Below are positions 1 to 7,700 of a stretch of 35,944 bases of DNA, one piece after another. How positions within the stretch are numbered: position 1 is the stretch's first letter; each line of letters opens with the position of its first letter. The notes below the pieces were generated by a model. It saw nothing but the letters and a program-made list of their open reading frames with translations. It was not told the DNA's origin and searched no databases. The DNA is from CAZNKU01 sp964573775 (GTDB lineage: Bacteria > Bacillota > Clostridia > Monoglobales > Firm-18), in the NCBI GenBank assembly GCA_964573775.1, contig CAZNKU010000012.1:1-35944 (forward strand), given 5' to 3'. A program made the translations under genes and the position numbers.

Positions 1-84
1 GTAATTGTAGCTAATGTTTCTCACTATACATCACATAATGGCATTACTGAATCAGGCACACAGTCTGGCTCATACGTATATTAA
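1..84 (+). CDS. C-terminal end of an unidentified protein (partial)
   Basis: Frame 1 is open from the window edge for 27 codons and stops with TAA. A clear intrinsic terminator follows 22 bases later, which supports a real gene end. The visible residues are polar and rich in Ser, Thr, Gly and Tyr (ending SGSYVY) and match no family I recognise. The gene converges on spo0A. In many Firmicutes spoIVB lies upstream of spo0A on the same strand; that is not the arrangement here. Confidence 0.4.
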   Translation, partial: VIVANVSHYTSHNGITESGTQSGSYVY

Positions 85-106
85 ACTTCATGTTAAACCT
101 CGAAAG

Positions 107-134
107 GTCGGAAGCTTTTGTGCTTCCGGCTTTT
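107..134 (+). terminator. Intrinsic terminator after the partial upstream gene
   Basis: A nine-pair stem (107-115 with 122-130, one G-T pair) encloses a six-base loop and is followed by TTTT on the + strand. It sits between two converging genes, but the T-run serves mainly the + strand gene. Confidence 0.8.
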
Positions 135-141
135 CACACTT

Positions 142-912
142 TTAATGGATATTCTTCTTGTTATTTTTCATTGCCAATCTTAATTTATCTGCAACCATTG
201 CAATAAATTCGCTATTTGTGGGCTTTGGTTTGGAAAAGTCAAGTGTTGTTCCGAACATTTTTTCAAATGCCTGTTTATCACCTCTGTTCCAGGCTATTTC
301 AATGGCATTTCTTATGTTTCGTTCTACCTTACTTGGTGTTGTTTTATGTACTTTTGCAACCTCGGGATACAAAACCTTTGTTACGGAACGCATCAAATCA
401 GGTTTTGCTATGACCTTACCAATTGATGTGCGCATATATCCGTATCCGTTAACGTGTGCTGGTACACCCAATGTACATATTGCAGATGTTACCAGGTTTT
501 CTAAATCCTCATATTGTGGAACTTCAGTTTTATCAATGCTTTTGACAACCAATATACACCTGTTAAGCATTTCATCAATATCCATATTTCTAGATACAAT
601 GTAATCAGCACCCAAACGACCTATTTCAGTAACATACGTATTTGTCGGAGATGCGGTTATTGCAACAACTTTTGGCTTTATACTTTTTTCAAAATTTTGT
701 AGGTGTTTCATAACGCCTATACCGTCTAATTGCGGCATAACGTTGTCAAGTAGTATAACATCCGGCTTTCTTTCTCTAATAAGCTCCAATGCCGATATAC
801 CGTCAAATGCAGCACCGCAAAATTCCACTTCACTCATCATTTCTGCATAATCTTTTACAAGACGGCAAAATTCCCTGTTGTCGTCAATAACCATTAAGTT
901 AATCTTTTCCAT
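142..912 (-). CDS. spo0A: Spo0A, sporulation master response regulator
   Basis: Phosphorelay-controlled transcription factor that starts sporulation, 256 residues. The start at 912 is chosen because AGGAGA lies seven bases upstream; an in-frame ATG ten codons earlier lacks such a site. Receiver domain about 1-120: acidic pair D10/D11, phosphorylation site D56 in DVILLDNVMP, T86 in the ITAS motif. C-terminal sigma-interaction and DNA-binding domain about 150-256, with strongly conserved blocks VLYPEVA, VERNIRNAIE and PTNSEFIAMVADKLRL. Odd point: the switch lysine and following cis-proline of receivers (KP, Lys108 in Bacillus subtilis) read R108-N109 here. T86 and D56 are intact, so phosphorylation may persist with altered signalling. 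The divergent upstream region carries a sigma-A-like promoter, a palindrome and a 0A box. Identification is secure; the effect of the substitution is inference. Confidence 0.97.
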   Translation of the reverse strand: MEKINLMVIDDNREFCRLVKDYAEMMSEVEFCGAAFDGISALELIRERKPDVILLDNVMPQLDGIGVMKHLQNFEKSIKPKVVAITASPTNTYVTEIGRLGADYIVSRNMDIDEMLNRCILVVKSIDKTEVPQYEDLENLVTSAICTLGVPAHVNGYGYMRTSIGKVIAKPDLMRSVTKVLYPEVAKVHKTTPSKVERNIRNAIEIAWNRGDKQAFEKMFGTTLDFSKPKPTNSEFIAMVADKLRLAMKNNKKNIH

Positions 913-970
913 GCTGACTCTCCTTTGATGTGTTATAATCAATCGACGTATTTCGACCGCTTTCTAAAAA

Positions 971-999
971 ATCTTATCATACAATTTTTGCCCTGTCTA
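971..999 (-). promoter_or_regulatory. Candidate sigma-A promoter of spo0A
   Basis: Read on the minus strand: -35 TAGACA (994-999), 17-base spacer, -10 TAAGAT (971-976), about 60 bases before the spo0A start. A 0A-box-like GGTCGAA (minus strand, 952-958, one mismatch to TGTCGAA) lies just past the expected transcription start. Confidence 0.5.
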
Positions 1000-1015
1000 C
1001 GTAATGCATTACGTA
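998..1015. promoter_or_regulatory. Perfect 18-bp palindrome at the spo0A promoter
   Basis: TACGTAATGCATTACGTA is its own reverse complement. It overlaps the outer edge of the proposed spo0A -35 box by two bases, a typical place for a dimeric regulator to bind. The regulator is unknown. Confidence 0.5.
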
Positions 1016-1040
1016 TTTTTGGGTTTTCGGGTAAAAATAA

Positions 1041-1047
1041 TGTCGAA
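1041..1047 (+). promoter_or_regulatory. Consensus 0A box (Spo0A site)
   Basis: TGTCGAA matches the known Spo0A recognition heptamer exactly and lies in the divergent region between spo0A and the YHYH gene, where autoregulation would be expected. A heptamer alone occurs several times by chance in a window this size (another is at 22995), so location is the main argument. Confidence 0.4.
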
Positions 1048-1077
1048 AAATTTATTTTTTTCTGTTTTTTTGAAAAA

Positions 1078-1107
1078 TTGACTTAACTCATATTGTTATA
1101 TTAATAT
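1078..1107 (+). promoter_or_regulatory. Weak candidate promoter for the YHYH/Ig-like gene
   Basis: TTGACT (1078-1083) with an 18-base gap to TAATAT (1102-1107). The leader before the ribosome site would be very short. A perfect TATAAT at 1107-1112 is too near the ribosome site and too far from TTGACT. Confidence 0.3.
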
Positions 1108-1132
1108 ATAATAGAAAGAAGGAGATTAAATA

Positions 1133-2227
1133 ATGAAAAAAAGAATTATCTCAATAATTATAATTTGCGTTTTAATATTAACCGTACCGTTTATGATTTT
1201 TGCGCATAGCGGAAGAACAGATTCAAGAGGTGGACATAAGGATAATAAAAATAAAAGTGGTCTTGGAAGTTATCATTACCATTGCGGAGGTTATCCTGCA
1301 CATTTGCATACAAATGGTGTTTGTACGTATAAAGGAGGCTCAACTTCCACTAGTGCAACTATGAGCACCACTACATATGCCACCAGAATTAATGCTGTAA
1401 ATGTTCCGGCAAGCGTTAATGCAGGGGACAAAGTTAAGCTTGAAGGAAAAGTGTATCCATCAAATGCGGTAGATAGTTCAATAACCTGGTCGTCTGATAA
1501 TCCCTCCGTAGTATCCGTTAGCAGTTCAGGGGAATTAACAGCAGTAGGAGTAGGAACGGCCACCATAAGCGCAAAAACAAGCCGTGGAACAACAACCAAA
1601 TTCACGGTAAGGGTTAATGAGGTCTTTGCAGAAAAAATTGTTATAGAGAATAAATTGGAAAGTATTTTAGTTGGCGATAGTCAATCGCTAAATGTTGCAT
1701 TTACCCCTGAAAATACAACGGATAAAACCATTGTGTGGATATCGGATAATGATGACATAGCAACAGTTTCTACAGATGGTTTGTTAACAGGGATTTCTGA
1801 GGGGAAAACAATAATTACAGCCGTACATAGGGACTTTTTTGATTCATTTGAAGTTGAAGTTAAACCTGTATTAGCAGAAAAAATAAATATAACAATAAAT
1901 GATATGAATTCTGAAAATTATGCCCTGAAAAAAGGTGAAAAAATTCAGCTTAAGGCAGAAGTTTTACCTGATAATACCACAGATAAAAAAGTTAAATGGT
2001 CGGTTAGTGATGAATCTATTGCGACTATTGACGAAAATGGTTTGCTGACAGGAGTAGAAACAGGCGCAGTTACCGTAACGGCAAGTACTGTCAATGGCGT
2101 AATGGAAGAAGTAGAGATAGAAGTGTCCTCCAATGCTGATGCTTTAGCAGGGTTTGGTATTACCTGTGCAGCAGTCGGTGGAATTGCACTATACATGAGG
2201 AGAAAGAAGAAAAAACAATCTAATTAA
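1133..2227 (+). CDS. Secreted or anchored YHYH plus three Ig-like (Big_2) domain protein
   Basis: Surface protein of 364 residues; the ATG follows AAGGAG by eight bases. Residues 1-25 form a signal peptide (MKKR, then a long Ile/Val/Leu core). Residues about 25-65 form a YHYH domain with HSGRTDSRGGHK, GSYHYHCGG and a pair of Cys. Three bacterial Ig-like group 2 repeats follow (about 85-160, 165-245, 248-330), each with the W-S-D/S-D...GLLTG...T..A signature. The C-terminus has a hydrophobic segment (about 340-355) and a basic tail RRKKKK, so it is probably held in the membrane at that end. No LPXTG motif is visible. YHYH domains occur in secreted proteins of uncertain function. It is transcribed divergently from spo0A, so shared control is possible but unproven. 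Confidence 0.8.
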   Translation: MKKRIISIIIICVLILTVPFMIFAHSGRTDSRGGHKDNKNKSGLGSYHYHCGGYPAHLHTNGVCTYKGGSTSTSATMSTTTYATRINAVNVPASVNAGDKVKLEGKVYPSNAVDSSITWSSDNPSVVSVSSSGELTAVGVGTATISAKTSRGTTTKFTVRVNEVFAEKIVIENKLESILVGDSQSLNVAFTPENTTDKTIVWISDNDDIATVSTDGLLTGISEGKTIITAVHRDFFDSFEVEVKPVLAEKINITINDMNSENYALKKGEKIQLKAEVLPDNTTDKKVKWSVSDESIATIDENGLLTGVETGAVTVTASTVNGVMEEVEIEVSSNADALAGFGITCAAVGGIALYMRRKKKKQSN

Positions 2228-2236
2228 AAAATGAAA

Positions 2237-2263
2237 GAGGAGGATGGTTATGCCATCCTCCTT
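2237..2263. terminator. Hairpin terminator between convergent genes
   Basis: Stem AGGAGGATGG (2238-2247) with CCATCCTCCT (2253-2262), five-base loop. It lies just after the Ig-like gene stop and before the convergent RAYT stop, so it may serve both. The T-run after it is short on the + strand. Confidence 0.65.
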
Positions 2264-2292
2264 GTACTTTAAGAGCGAAAAAATTGCCTTGT

Positions 2293-3039
2293 TTAGATTT
2301 TTCTAACTATAGCAAAGCTAACACCTGTCAACCTGCTTATTTGTCTTATTGAAAGCCCTTTTTCCTTTAATTTGCCAATATATTTATCACGCTTTTTGTG
2401 TTCCAATGTCTGAAATTCTGATACATTGCTACAACCTGAAATTTTTTTGATTATTGCCTTTGCATCATTATCACTAAGCCTGAATTCATTTTCACTTATG
2501 TCCAGACATACGTCGTCATTAATTTCATTGTGGAATTTTATAAAATTTTCCTTATCTAACATTGATAGTGCAAAATCTCTGTCAATCCATGAATTGCTTG
2601 TCCCTATGTATTCATCATAACTGCTGTATTCATAATTGTAGATATTTTTAACCATATTTGCTTTAACCGGATTTTGATGAATATAGCGTATTACGGTGAG
2701 AAGATATGTATCATCCTCAACTGGTTCACTTTTAAACCTGTCTTGGAAAAGGTGTCCTCTGCGATAATATTTCCAATTGTACCAATATACATAACTTCCT
2801 GCAATTCGTTTCATAGCTTGGTCAATGTCTTCTTTTACCACCTTAAGCAGCAAATGTATATGATTAGACATAAGACAGTAGGCGAATATTTTGTATCCGC
2901 TTACTGTCTTATAATTTTTCAGTATTTCAATAAACTTTTGGTAGTCCTCGTCGTCCTCAAATATAATTTGTTGATTAATGCCTCGAAGCATAATATGATA
3001 AATTCCTCTTTCGCTTTTTTGTCTTGGAGCTCTTGGCAT
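2293..3039 (-). CDS. REP-associated tyrosine transposase (RAYT, Y1/HUH family)
   Basis: Single-strand DNA transposase of the IS200-like Y1_Tnp superfamily, 248 residues; RAYTs are domesticated enzymes thought to mobilise REP palindromes. The HUH motif is H60-I-H62 in SNHIHLLLK. The family blocks GHLFQDRFKS (95-104) and RYIHQNPVKA (118-127) follow, with Y119 the likely nucleophile. The C-terminal third (about 190-248) carries a predicted helix-turn-helix ending GLSIRQISRLTGVSFAIVRK, as in Firmicutes members. The start follows GAGGTGAGG. REP-type palindromes begin 45 bases upstream (3085-3113) and recur at 3421 and 3733-3785, the classic RAYT-REP layout. The gene is intact. Confidence 0.92.
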   Translation of the reverse strand: MPRAPRQKSERGIYHIMLRGINQQIIFEDDEDYQKFIEILKNYKTVSGYKIFAYCLMSNHIHLLLKVVKEDIDQAMKRIAGSYVYWYNWKYYRRGHLFQDRFKSEPVEDDTYLLTVIRYIHQNPVKANMVKNIYNYEYSSYDEYIGTSNSWIDRDFALSMLDKENFIKFHNEINDDVCLDISENEFRLSDNDAKAIIKKISGCSNVSEFQTLEHKKRDKYIGKLKEKGLSIRQISRLTGVSFAIVRKI

Positions 3040-3084
3040 AATACCTCACCTCAACAAAAAGTTTATCATATTGTACCCAACCTG

Positions 3085-3113
3085 TCAACACAAGAGAACC
3101 GTCCCCTTGTGTT
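3085..3113. repeat. REP-like palindrome, copy 1
   Basis: Arms AACACAAG (3087-3094) and CTTGTGTT (3106-3113) around the conserved core AGAACCGTCCC. It sits directly upstream of the RAYT gene and forms the right-hand junction of the first RHS relic. Confidence 0.8.
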
Positions 3114-3372
3114 CATTAACATCTGTACTTACAACCAAAGCTACCTGATTTTTAGTTTTTGCATCAGGAATTTGTCCTGTAATTTGTACGTTATTACCGT
3201 TAATAGTTTCTGTGCAGGTAATTGCATTTACAGGCAAACTATATGTTTCAACAACAGGTTGTTCTTCTGTAAGGGATGCGACCTTTGCAATAACTAGTAC
3301 ACACTATATATTCGCCGTTGCATTCCAAAACTCCTTTTAATTTTTAGAAATTATTGAAACTTTAACTTTCAT
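3114..3372 (-). pseudogene. Relic 1 of the RHS gene: YD-repeat piece fused to Ig-repeat piece
   Basis: Read on the minus strand, 3298-3114 encodes the same segment as the first internal repeat of the RHS protein (LTEEQPVVETYSLPVN, then CTETINGNNVQITGQIPDA), about a dozen base changes over some 175 bases. The part before it (about 3372-3305) is a degraded match to the YD-repeat stretch of the same gene near 7615-7680. The pieces keep the parent's order, so this is an internally deleted collinear copy. It lacks start, core and tail and is not functional. Confidence 0.8.
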
Positions 3373-3420
3373 AAGAAAAAGGAGGAGGGGAAACCCCATC
3401 CTCCAAAGTGGTTAGTGGAA

Positions 3421-3448
3421 TGACACAACAGAACCGTCCCCCTGTGTT
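3421..3448. repeat. REP-like palindrome, copy 2
   Basis: Shares the core AGAACCGTCCCC with copy 1, with ACACA/TGTGT arms. It ends the first 312-bp unit. Confidence 0.75.
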
Positions 3449-3684
3449 AAAGCTACCTGATTTTTAGTTTTTGCATCAGGAATTTGTCCTGTAATTTGTA
3501 CGTTATTACCGTTAATAGTTTCTGTGCAGGTAATTGCATTTACAGGCAAACTATATGTTTCAACAACAGGTTGTTCTTCTGTAAGGGATGCGACCTTTGC
3601 AATAACTAGTACACACTATATATTCGCCGTTGCATTCCAAAACTCCTTTTAATTTTTAGAAATTATTGAAACTTTAACTTTCAT
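3449..3684 (-). pseudogene. Relic 2 of the RHS gene (duplicate of relic 1)
   Basis: Same content as relic 1 within the second 312-bp unit, but its coding match stops at the codons for NQVAL, where the preceding REP begins. Relic 1 continues a further ten residues. This shows the duplication junction lies inside the RHS-derived segment. Confidence 0.75.
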
Positions 3685-3732
3685 AAGAAAAAGGAGGAGG
3701 GGAAACCCCATCCTCCAAAGTGGTTAGTGGAA

Positions 3733-3785
3733 TGACACAACAGAACCGTCCCCTTGTGTTGTCAACAGAACCGTCCCCCTGTGTT
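3733..3785. repeat. REP-like palindromes, copies 3 and 4, head to tail
   Basis: Copy 3 (3733-3760) ends the second 312-bp unit. Copy 4 (3761-3785) follows immediately with the same ACAGAACCGTCCCC core. Short fragments reading CTTGTGTT recur at 3788 and 3823, the latter inside the last codons of the neighbouring minus-strand gene. Confidence 0.75.
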
Positions 3786-3811
3786 ACTTGTGTTTTGATT
3801 AGTTGATTCAA

Positions 3812-4747
3812 TCAATAGTTTCCTTGTGTTGCAATACATTCATAGGAAGAATAAACTAATAATGATTTCAAATTAACTTTTTTATTATTATTTTGAATAT
3901 TAACTCTTAAACGTCCTATATTTGTTTTCTTCATATTGTCTAAATTGAGTAAAGAAACTTCTTCTATAAATCCAGCGCCAGATGCCTTGTCATTGTTCCA
4001 ATTAAATACTAATATATTATTTTTATTATCATATTGAGGTGTGCATACTAAATTTACATTCTCAATTACCGATTCACAATCAAATGATTTCAAATCAACA
4101 ACAATAAGATTTCTATTCTTTGAAACAAATAATGTTTTTCCATATTCTTTCCAACAAGGAAATCTACCTTCAAACAAACGAGTTAAAGAAAGATCACTAA
4201 TATTATATCGTGTAACATAATACTTGTTCGAAATATCCTTTTCAACAAAATACAAGTAATTCCCATAGCTAATAATATCACTAATGCTATCAATTTGTAC
4301 ATCAGATATTTTATTGATGTTGCCTTCACTATATGCATAAAGATAGGCATTAACATAACGCTGTTCTTTAGTCTCTGTTGCAATGAAATACAAAGTATCA
4401 CTTACAAAAACAGGATTCCCCCAAACCAATTTTGGAATTAAAAAAGTAGTTATTCCACCTTTTTCATTAAAAACACGTATAATACTTTCGTTTTCATTTT
4501 GTTTAACACAAATTAAATCTTTAGAGTTTATTCTGCAATAATCAACAGTAGCAATTTCCCGCACGTTCATTGTTTCAAAATCCATCAAATATAAATTCAT
4601 ATCTTTATCTTTTATTATTATATCAAAATTACATAATACATCTCTATCTCGCATTATTATAATTGAATTATATATTTTATCTTTATTGCTTAATACAACA
4701 ATTACAACAATAAGTACAACTAACATTTGCATAATTATTTTTTTTAT
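3812..4747 (-). CDS. Membrane-anchored beta-propeller-like protein, candidate RHS partner or immunity protein
   Basis: Unrecognised protein directly downstream of the RHS gene. An N-terminal hydrophobic segment (MLVVLIVVIVVLS) suggests a signal anchor. The remainder is strand-rich with repeated Tyr-Leu-Tyr-type blocks (NLYLMD, DTLYFIA, NAYLYAYS, NYLYFVE), resembling TolB/DUF5050-like propellers. First ATG is at 4732, but AGGAGG (4756-4761, inside the RHS stop region) is 23 bases from it. The same site is eight bases from an in-frame ATA at 4747, giving a better N-terminus (IKKII before MQMLVV), so I use 4747. The reading frame is the same as that of the RHS gene, separated by its TAA and GTT. 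Genes at this position in polymorphic toxin loci usually protect the producer; that role here is inferred from position only. The last codons contain a REP-like string. Confidence 0.6.
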   Translation of the reverse strand: MKKIIMQMLVVLIVVIVVLSNKDKIYNSIIIMRDRDVLCNFDIIIKDKDMNLYLMDFETMNVREIATVDYCRINSKDLICVKQNENESIIRVFNEKGGITTFLIPKLVWGNPVFVSDTLYFIATETKEQRYVNAYLYAYSEGNINKISDVQIDSISDIISYGNYLYFVEKDISNKYYVTRYNISDLSLTRLFEGRFPCWKEYGKTLFVSKNRNLIVVDLKSFDCESVIENVNLVCTPQYDNKNNILVFNWNNDKASGAGFIEEVSLLNLDNMKKTNIGRLRVNIQNNNKKVNLKSLLVYSSYECIATQGNY

Positions 4748-4750
4748 AAC

Positions 4751-7700
4751 TTATTCCTCCTTCGAATATGTTGTCTTCACGGAGACAAGACTATTTGGAG
4801 TTTTAAAAAGCTTTTCCAACGCCTTTCTCACAGATGATGGTGTATTTGTAAAAGTATAGATAATTTCTGGCGATTTTTTATCATTTCCCTTTAAATCTGC
4901 AATATTTTCATTTAGTGATTTAGCAACAAAATCAACACAATTTAATCCTCCAGAGCCAGAGCCAAAAACATTATATTTGTTTAACCCATCACTTTTTTTG
5001 CCATAATAGTAAATCGCGCCAATTTCAGATTTTTTATCTAGGGTACTGGCATTCTTTACATACCCTTGGAGTATTTTTTTTAAATTCTCCTCTTGTTCTT
5101 CTGTATAATTTAGCTGATACGCAATCACATCCCTACCATCTGCATTTCTGTTTTCAATATATTCATCCTTATCAACTACCATTATCACTCCTTCTCCATA
5201 CATATTTAACAAACCATTGTTTTCACCATATGGAGCAAAAGAATATACTACATCATCCACTGATATATCAAGATGTCCATAAAAATTTCTCATGCTATTA
5301 CCAGTATGATAAAGAATTTCCACCAACAATCCCAAAGGATCCACAAACGCAATAGGATTTCCACTACAATAAGCATACCAATTCAACCCATCTTTCACAG
5401 GGTCTTCCGAAATGAATCTTGCAATGCTTGGGTCATAGAAACGATTACGTAGGTAGTACATTCCCGAATGTGAATCGTAATAGTAGTTTGCGTATGTGTA
5501 TGCGGTTATATTCTGCGGATTTTTCACATTACCGTAAGCATCATATTCCGCATCATCAACTACGTTTCCGTTACGTACTATAGTTACTGTATCACCATGT
5601 CCGTTTTTAAGCAGATAATTTGTTCCGTTTGCGTCGGTCTGTGCAAATACACCGTCTGCGCCAAGGTAATATTTAACTGTTACAGTTGTTCCCGTAATGT
5701 CAGTATCGCCACCGTGGTCGTTATCGTCATCATCATCTTCATTTCCGCCTTGTTGTATATTAATAACCCCTATATATGTTTCTGTGTTAGCATCTGTTCC
5801 GATAATGTAACCGTAACTTGTAATACTTGAACTTTGCGGAAGTGTGAAGTTGAATTCAAATGTTCCACTAGTTGAACTTGTTGTCTGATCTATGTAAACG
5901 ATATTATTTTCGTTTACATTATTAACATCTGTACTTACAACCAAAGCAACCTGATTTTTACTGTTGGCATCGGAAATCTGTCCAGAAATCTTAACATTGT
6001 TTCCGTCAACTGTTTCTGTACAGGTAACCGTTCTTGTTATTTCTTCAGGTTGTATTGTTGATATAGAACCTATGTATGTTTCAGTATCAGCATCTGTTCC
6101 GATAATGTAACCGTAACTTGTAATACTTGAACTTTGCGGAAGTGTGAAGTTGAACTCAAATGTTCCACTTGTTGTACTTGTTGTCTGGTCTATGTAAACG
6201 ATATTATTTTCGTTTACATTATTAACGTCAGTACTTACAATCAAAGCTACCTGATTTGTTCCGTCAGGGTCAGAAATCTGTCCTGAAATCTTGACATTGT
6301 TTCCGTCAACTGTTTCGGTACAAGTTACTGTTCTTGCAGGTGTTGTTGGTTCTTCATCATCAGTTTGTCCTTCTGATATAGTGCCTATATATGAATCCAC
6401 ATCAGCGTCAGTACCGATAATGTAACCATAATTTACATCTGCAGGATTTTGCGGAAGAGTGAAATTAAAGTTAAAGTTTCCGCTTGTTGTACTTGTTGTC
6501 TGGTCTATATAGACGATATTATTTTCGTTTACATTATTAACATCTGTACTTACAACCAAAGCTACCTGATTTTTAGTTTTTGCATCAGGAATTTGTCCTG
6601 CAATCTGTACGTTATTACCGTTAATAGTTTCTGTACATGTAATTCCATTTACAGGCAAGCTATATGCTTCAACAACAGGTTGTTCTTCTGTAAAGGATGC
6701 AGCCTTTATAGGCTCGACGTTATTACGTTTTGTAATTGTTTTTTTAGTATTTCCGCCCTCTGCAGTTGTTGTAACGTCTTTTATTATATATCCTCTGTCC
6801 CAATAATACTTTTTAACGCTTATCAGGTCATCGTTTTTATAAGTCGAAACTGTTGAAAGCTCGTTATTACCATTATATGTATAATAATATTCGTATACAT
6901 CAGCAGTTCCGTCGGAGTAATAGTACGTCGTGTCTATGTTCTTCAAACGGTTAAACGCATCAAAATCGTATACATAATCTTCAATTACAACAGAGTCAAG
7001 AATTACTGTCTTACCTACCATATTACCGTTATTGTCGTAGGAATAAGAAGTGGTCTTTATAACTTGCGTATCACCTGTTACGGTTTCTGTTTCAGTTAGT
7101 AACTGGTTAGCATCGTTATATGTGTAATTTGTAACGTTAGATTCTACATTTTTAACTGTCTGATTATATTCGCCGTTTGATGAGATATAGTCATAGGTAT
7201 ATTTTTCAAGACACAAAATATTTTCATTCAAAATATTGTTTCTTGTATCAAACGTGTATGATGTTTTTGTTCCATCAGGTGCTGTATATGAGCTTAGACG
7301 ATTCAATTCATCATACGTATATGTTGTAGTTTTTGTTTGTGTTCCTGTAGTTTCAGTTTTCTTTATTTGGTTACCTGCGCTATTATACTCATAATCATAC
7401 TTGTTTATTATGGTATTATCGTCAAGCTTGTTAGTCAAACTTTTAATACGCATGTATCTGTCATATTCGTACGTTGTATCGCCTTTATCAGGATACGTTA
7501 AGGATGCCAACTGATTTTCGTTGTTATATGCATATTCTGCCATTACAGTTACATCATTGGATATTGTGGAAACATTACCAAGCAAATCATACGTATATGT
7601 TATACATTCGCCATCATAATCCAAAACTCCTGTTAATTTTTTAGAATTATCGTAAGAATATGAAATTTTACTTTCATCAGGGTTTTGAATTTCTGACAAC

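Larger units (their letters stand above)
3137..3760. repeat. Tandem duplication, two 312-bp units (3137-3448, 3449-3760)
   Basis: The two units align base for base with a single difference, C at 3442 against T at 3754, which falls in the terminal REP. Each unit contains the RHS relic, a strong hairpin (GGAGGAGGGG...CCCCATCCTCC at 3381-3404 and 3693-3716) and a terminal REP palindrome. The near identity points to a recent duplication, or an assembly artefact. Confidence 0.9.

Noticed and set aside
158..604. Long open frame on the + strand opposite spo0A
   Set aside because: It lies wholly antisense to an unmistakable gene, has no ribosome site and no family resemblance. The same applies to antisense frames over the purine genes and the RHS gene.
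1107..1112. Perfect TATAAT before the YHYH gene
   Set aside because: The transcription start would fall on the ribosome site, and the nearest TTGACT is 23 bases away.
5760..6655. Regularly spaced repeats considered as a CRISPR-like array
   Set aside because: They are about 300-base coding repeats of an Ig-like domain, in frame within the RHS gene.
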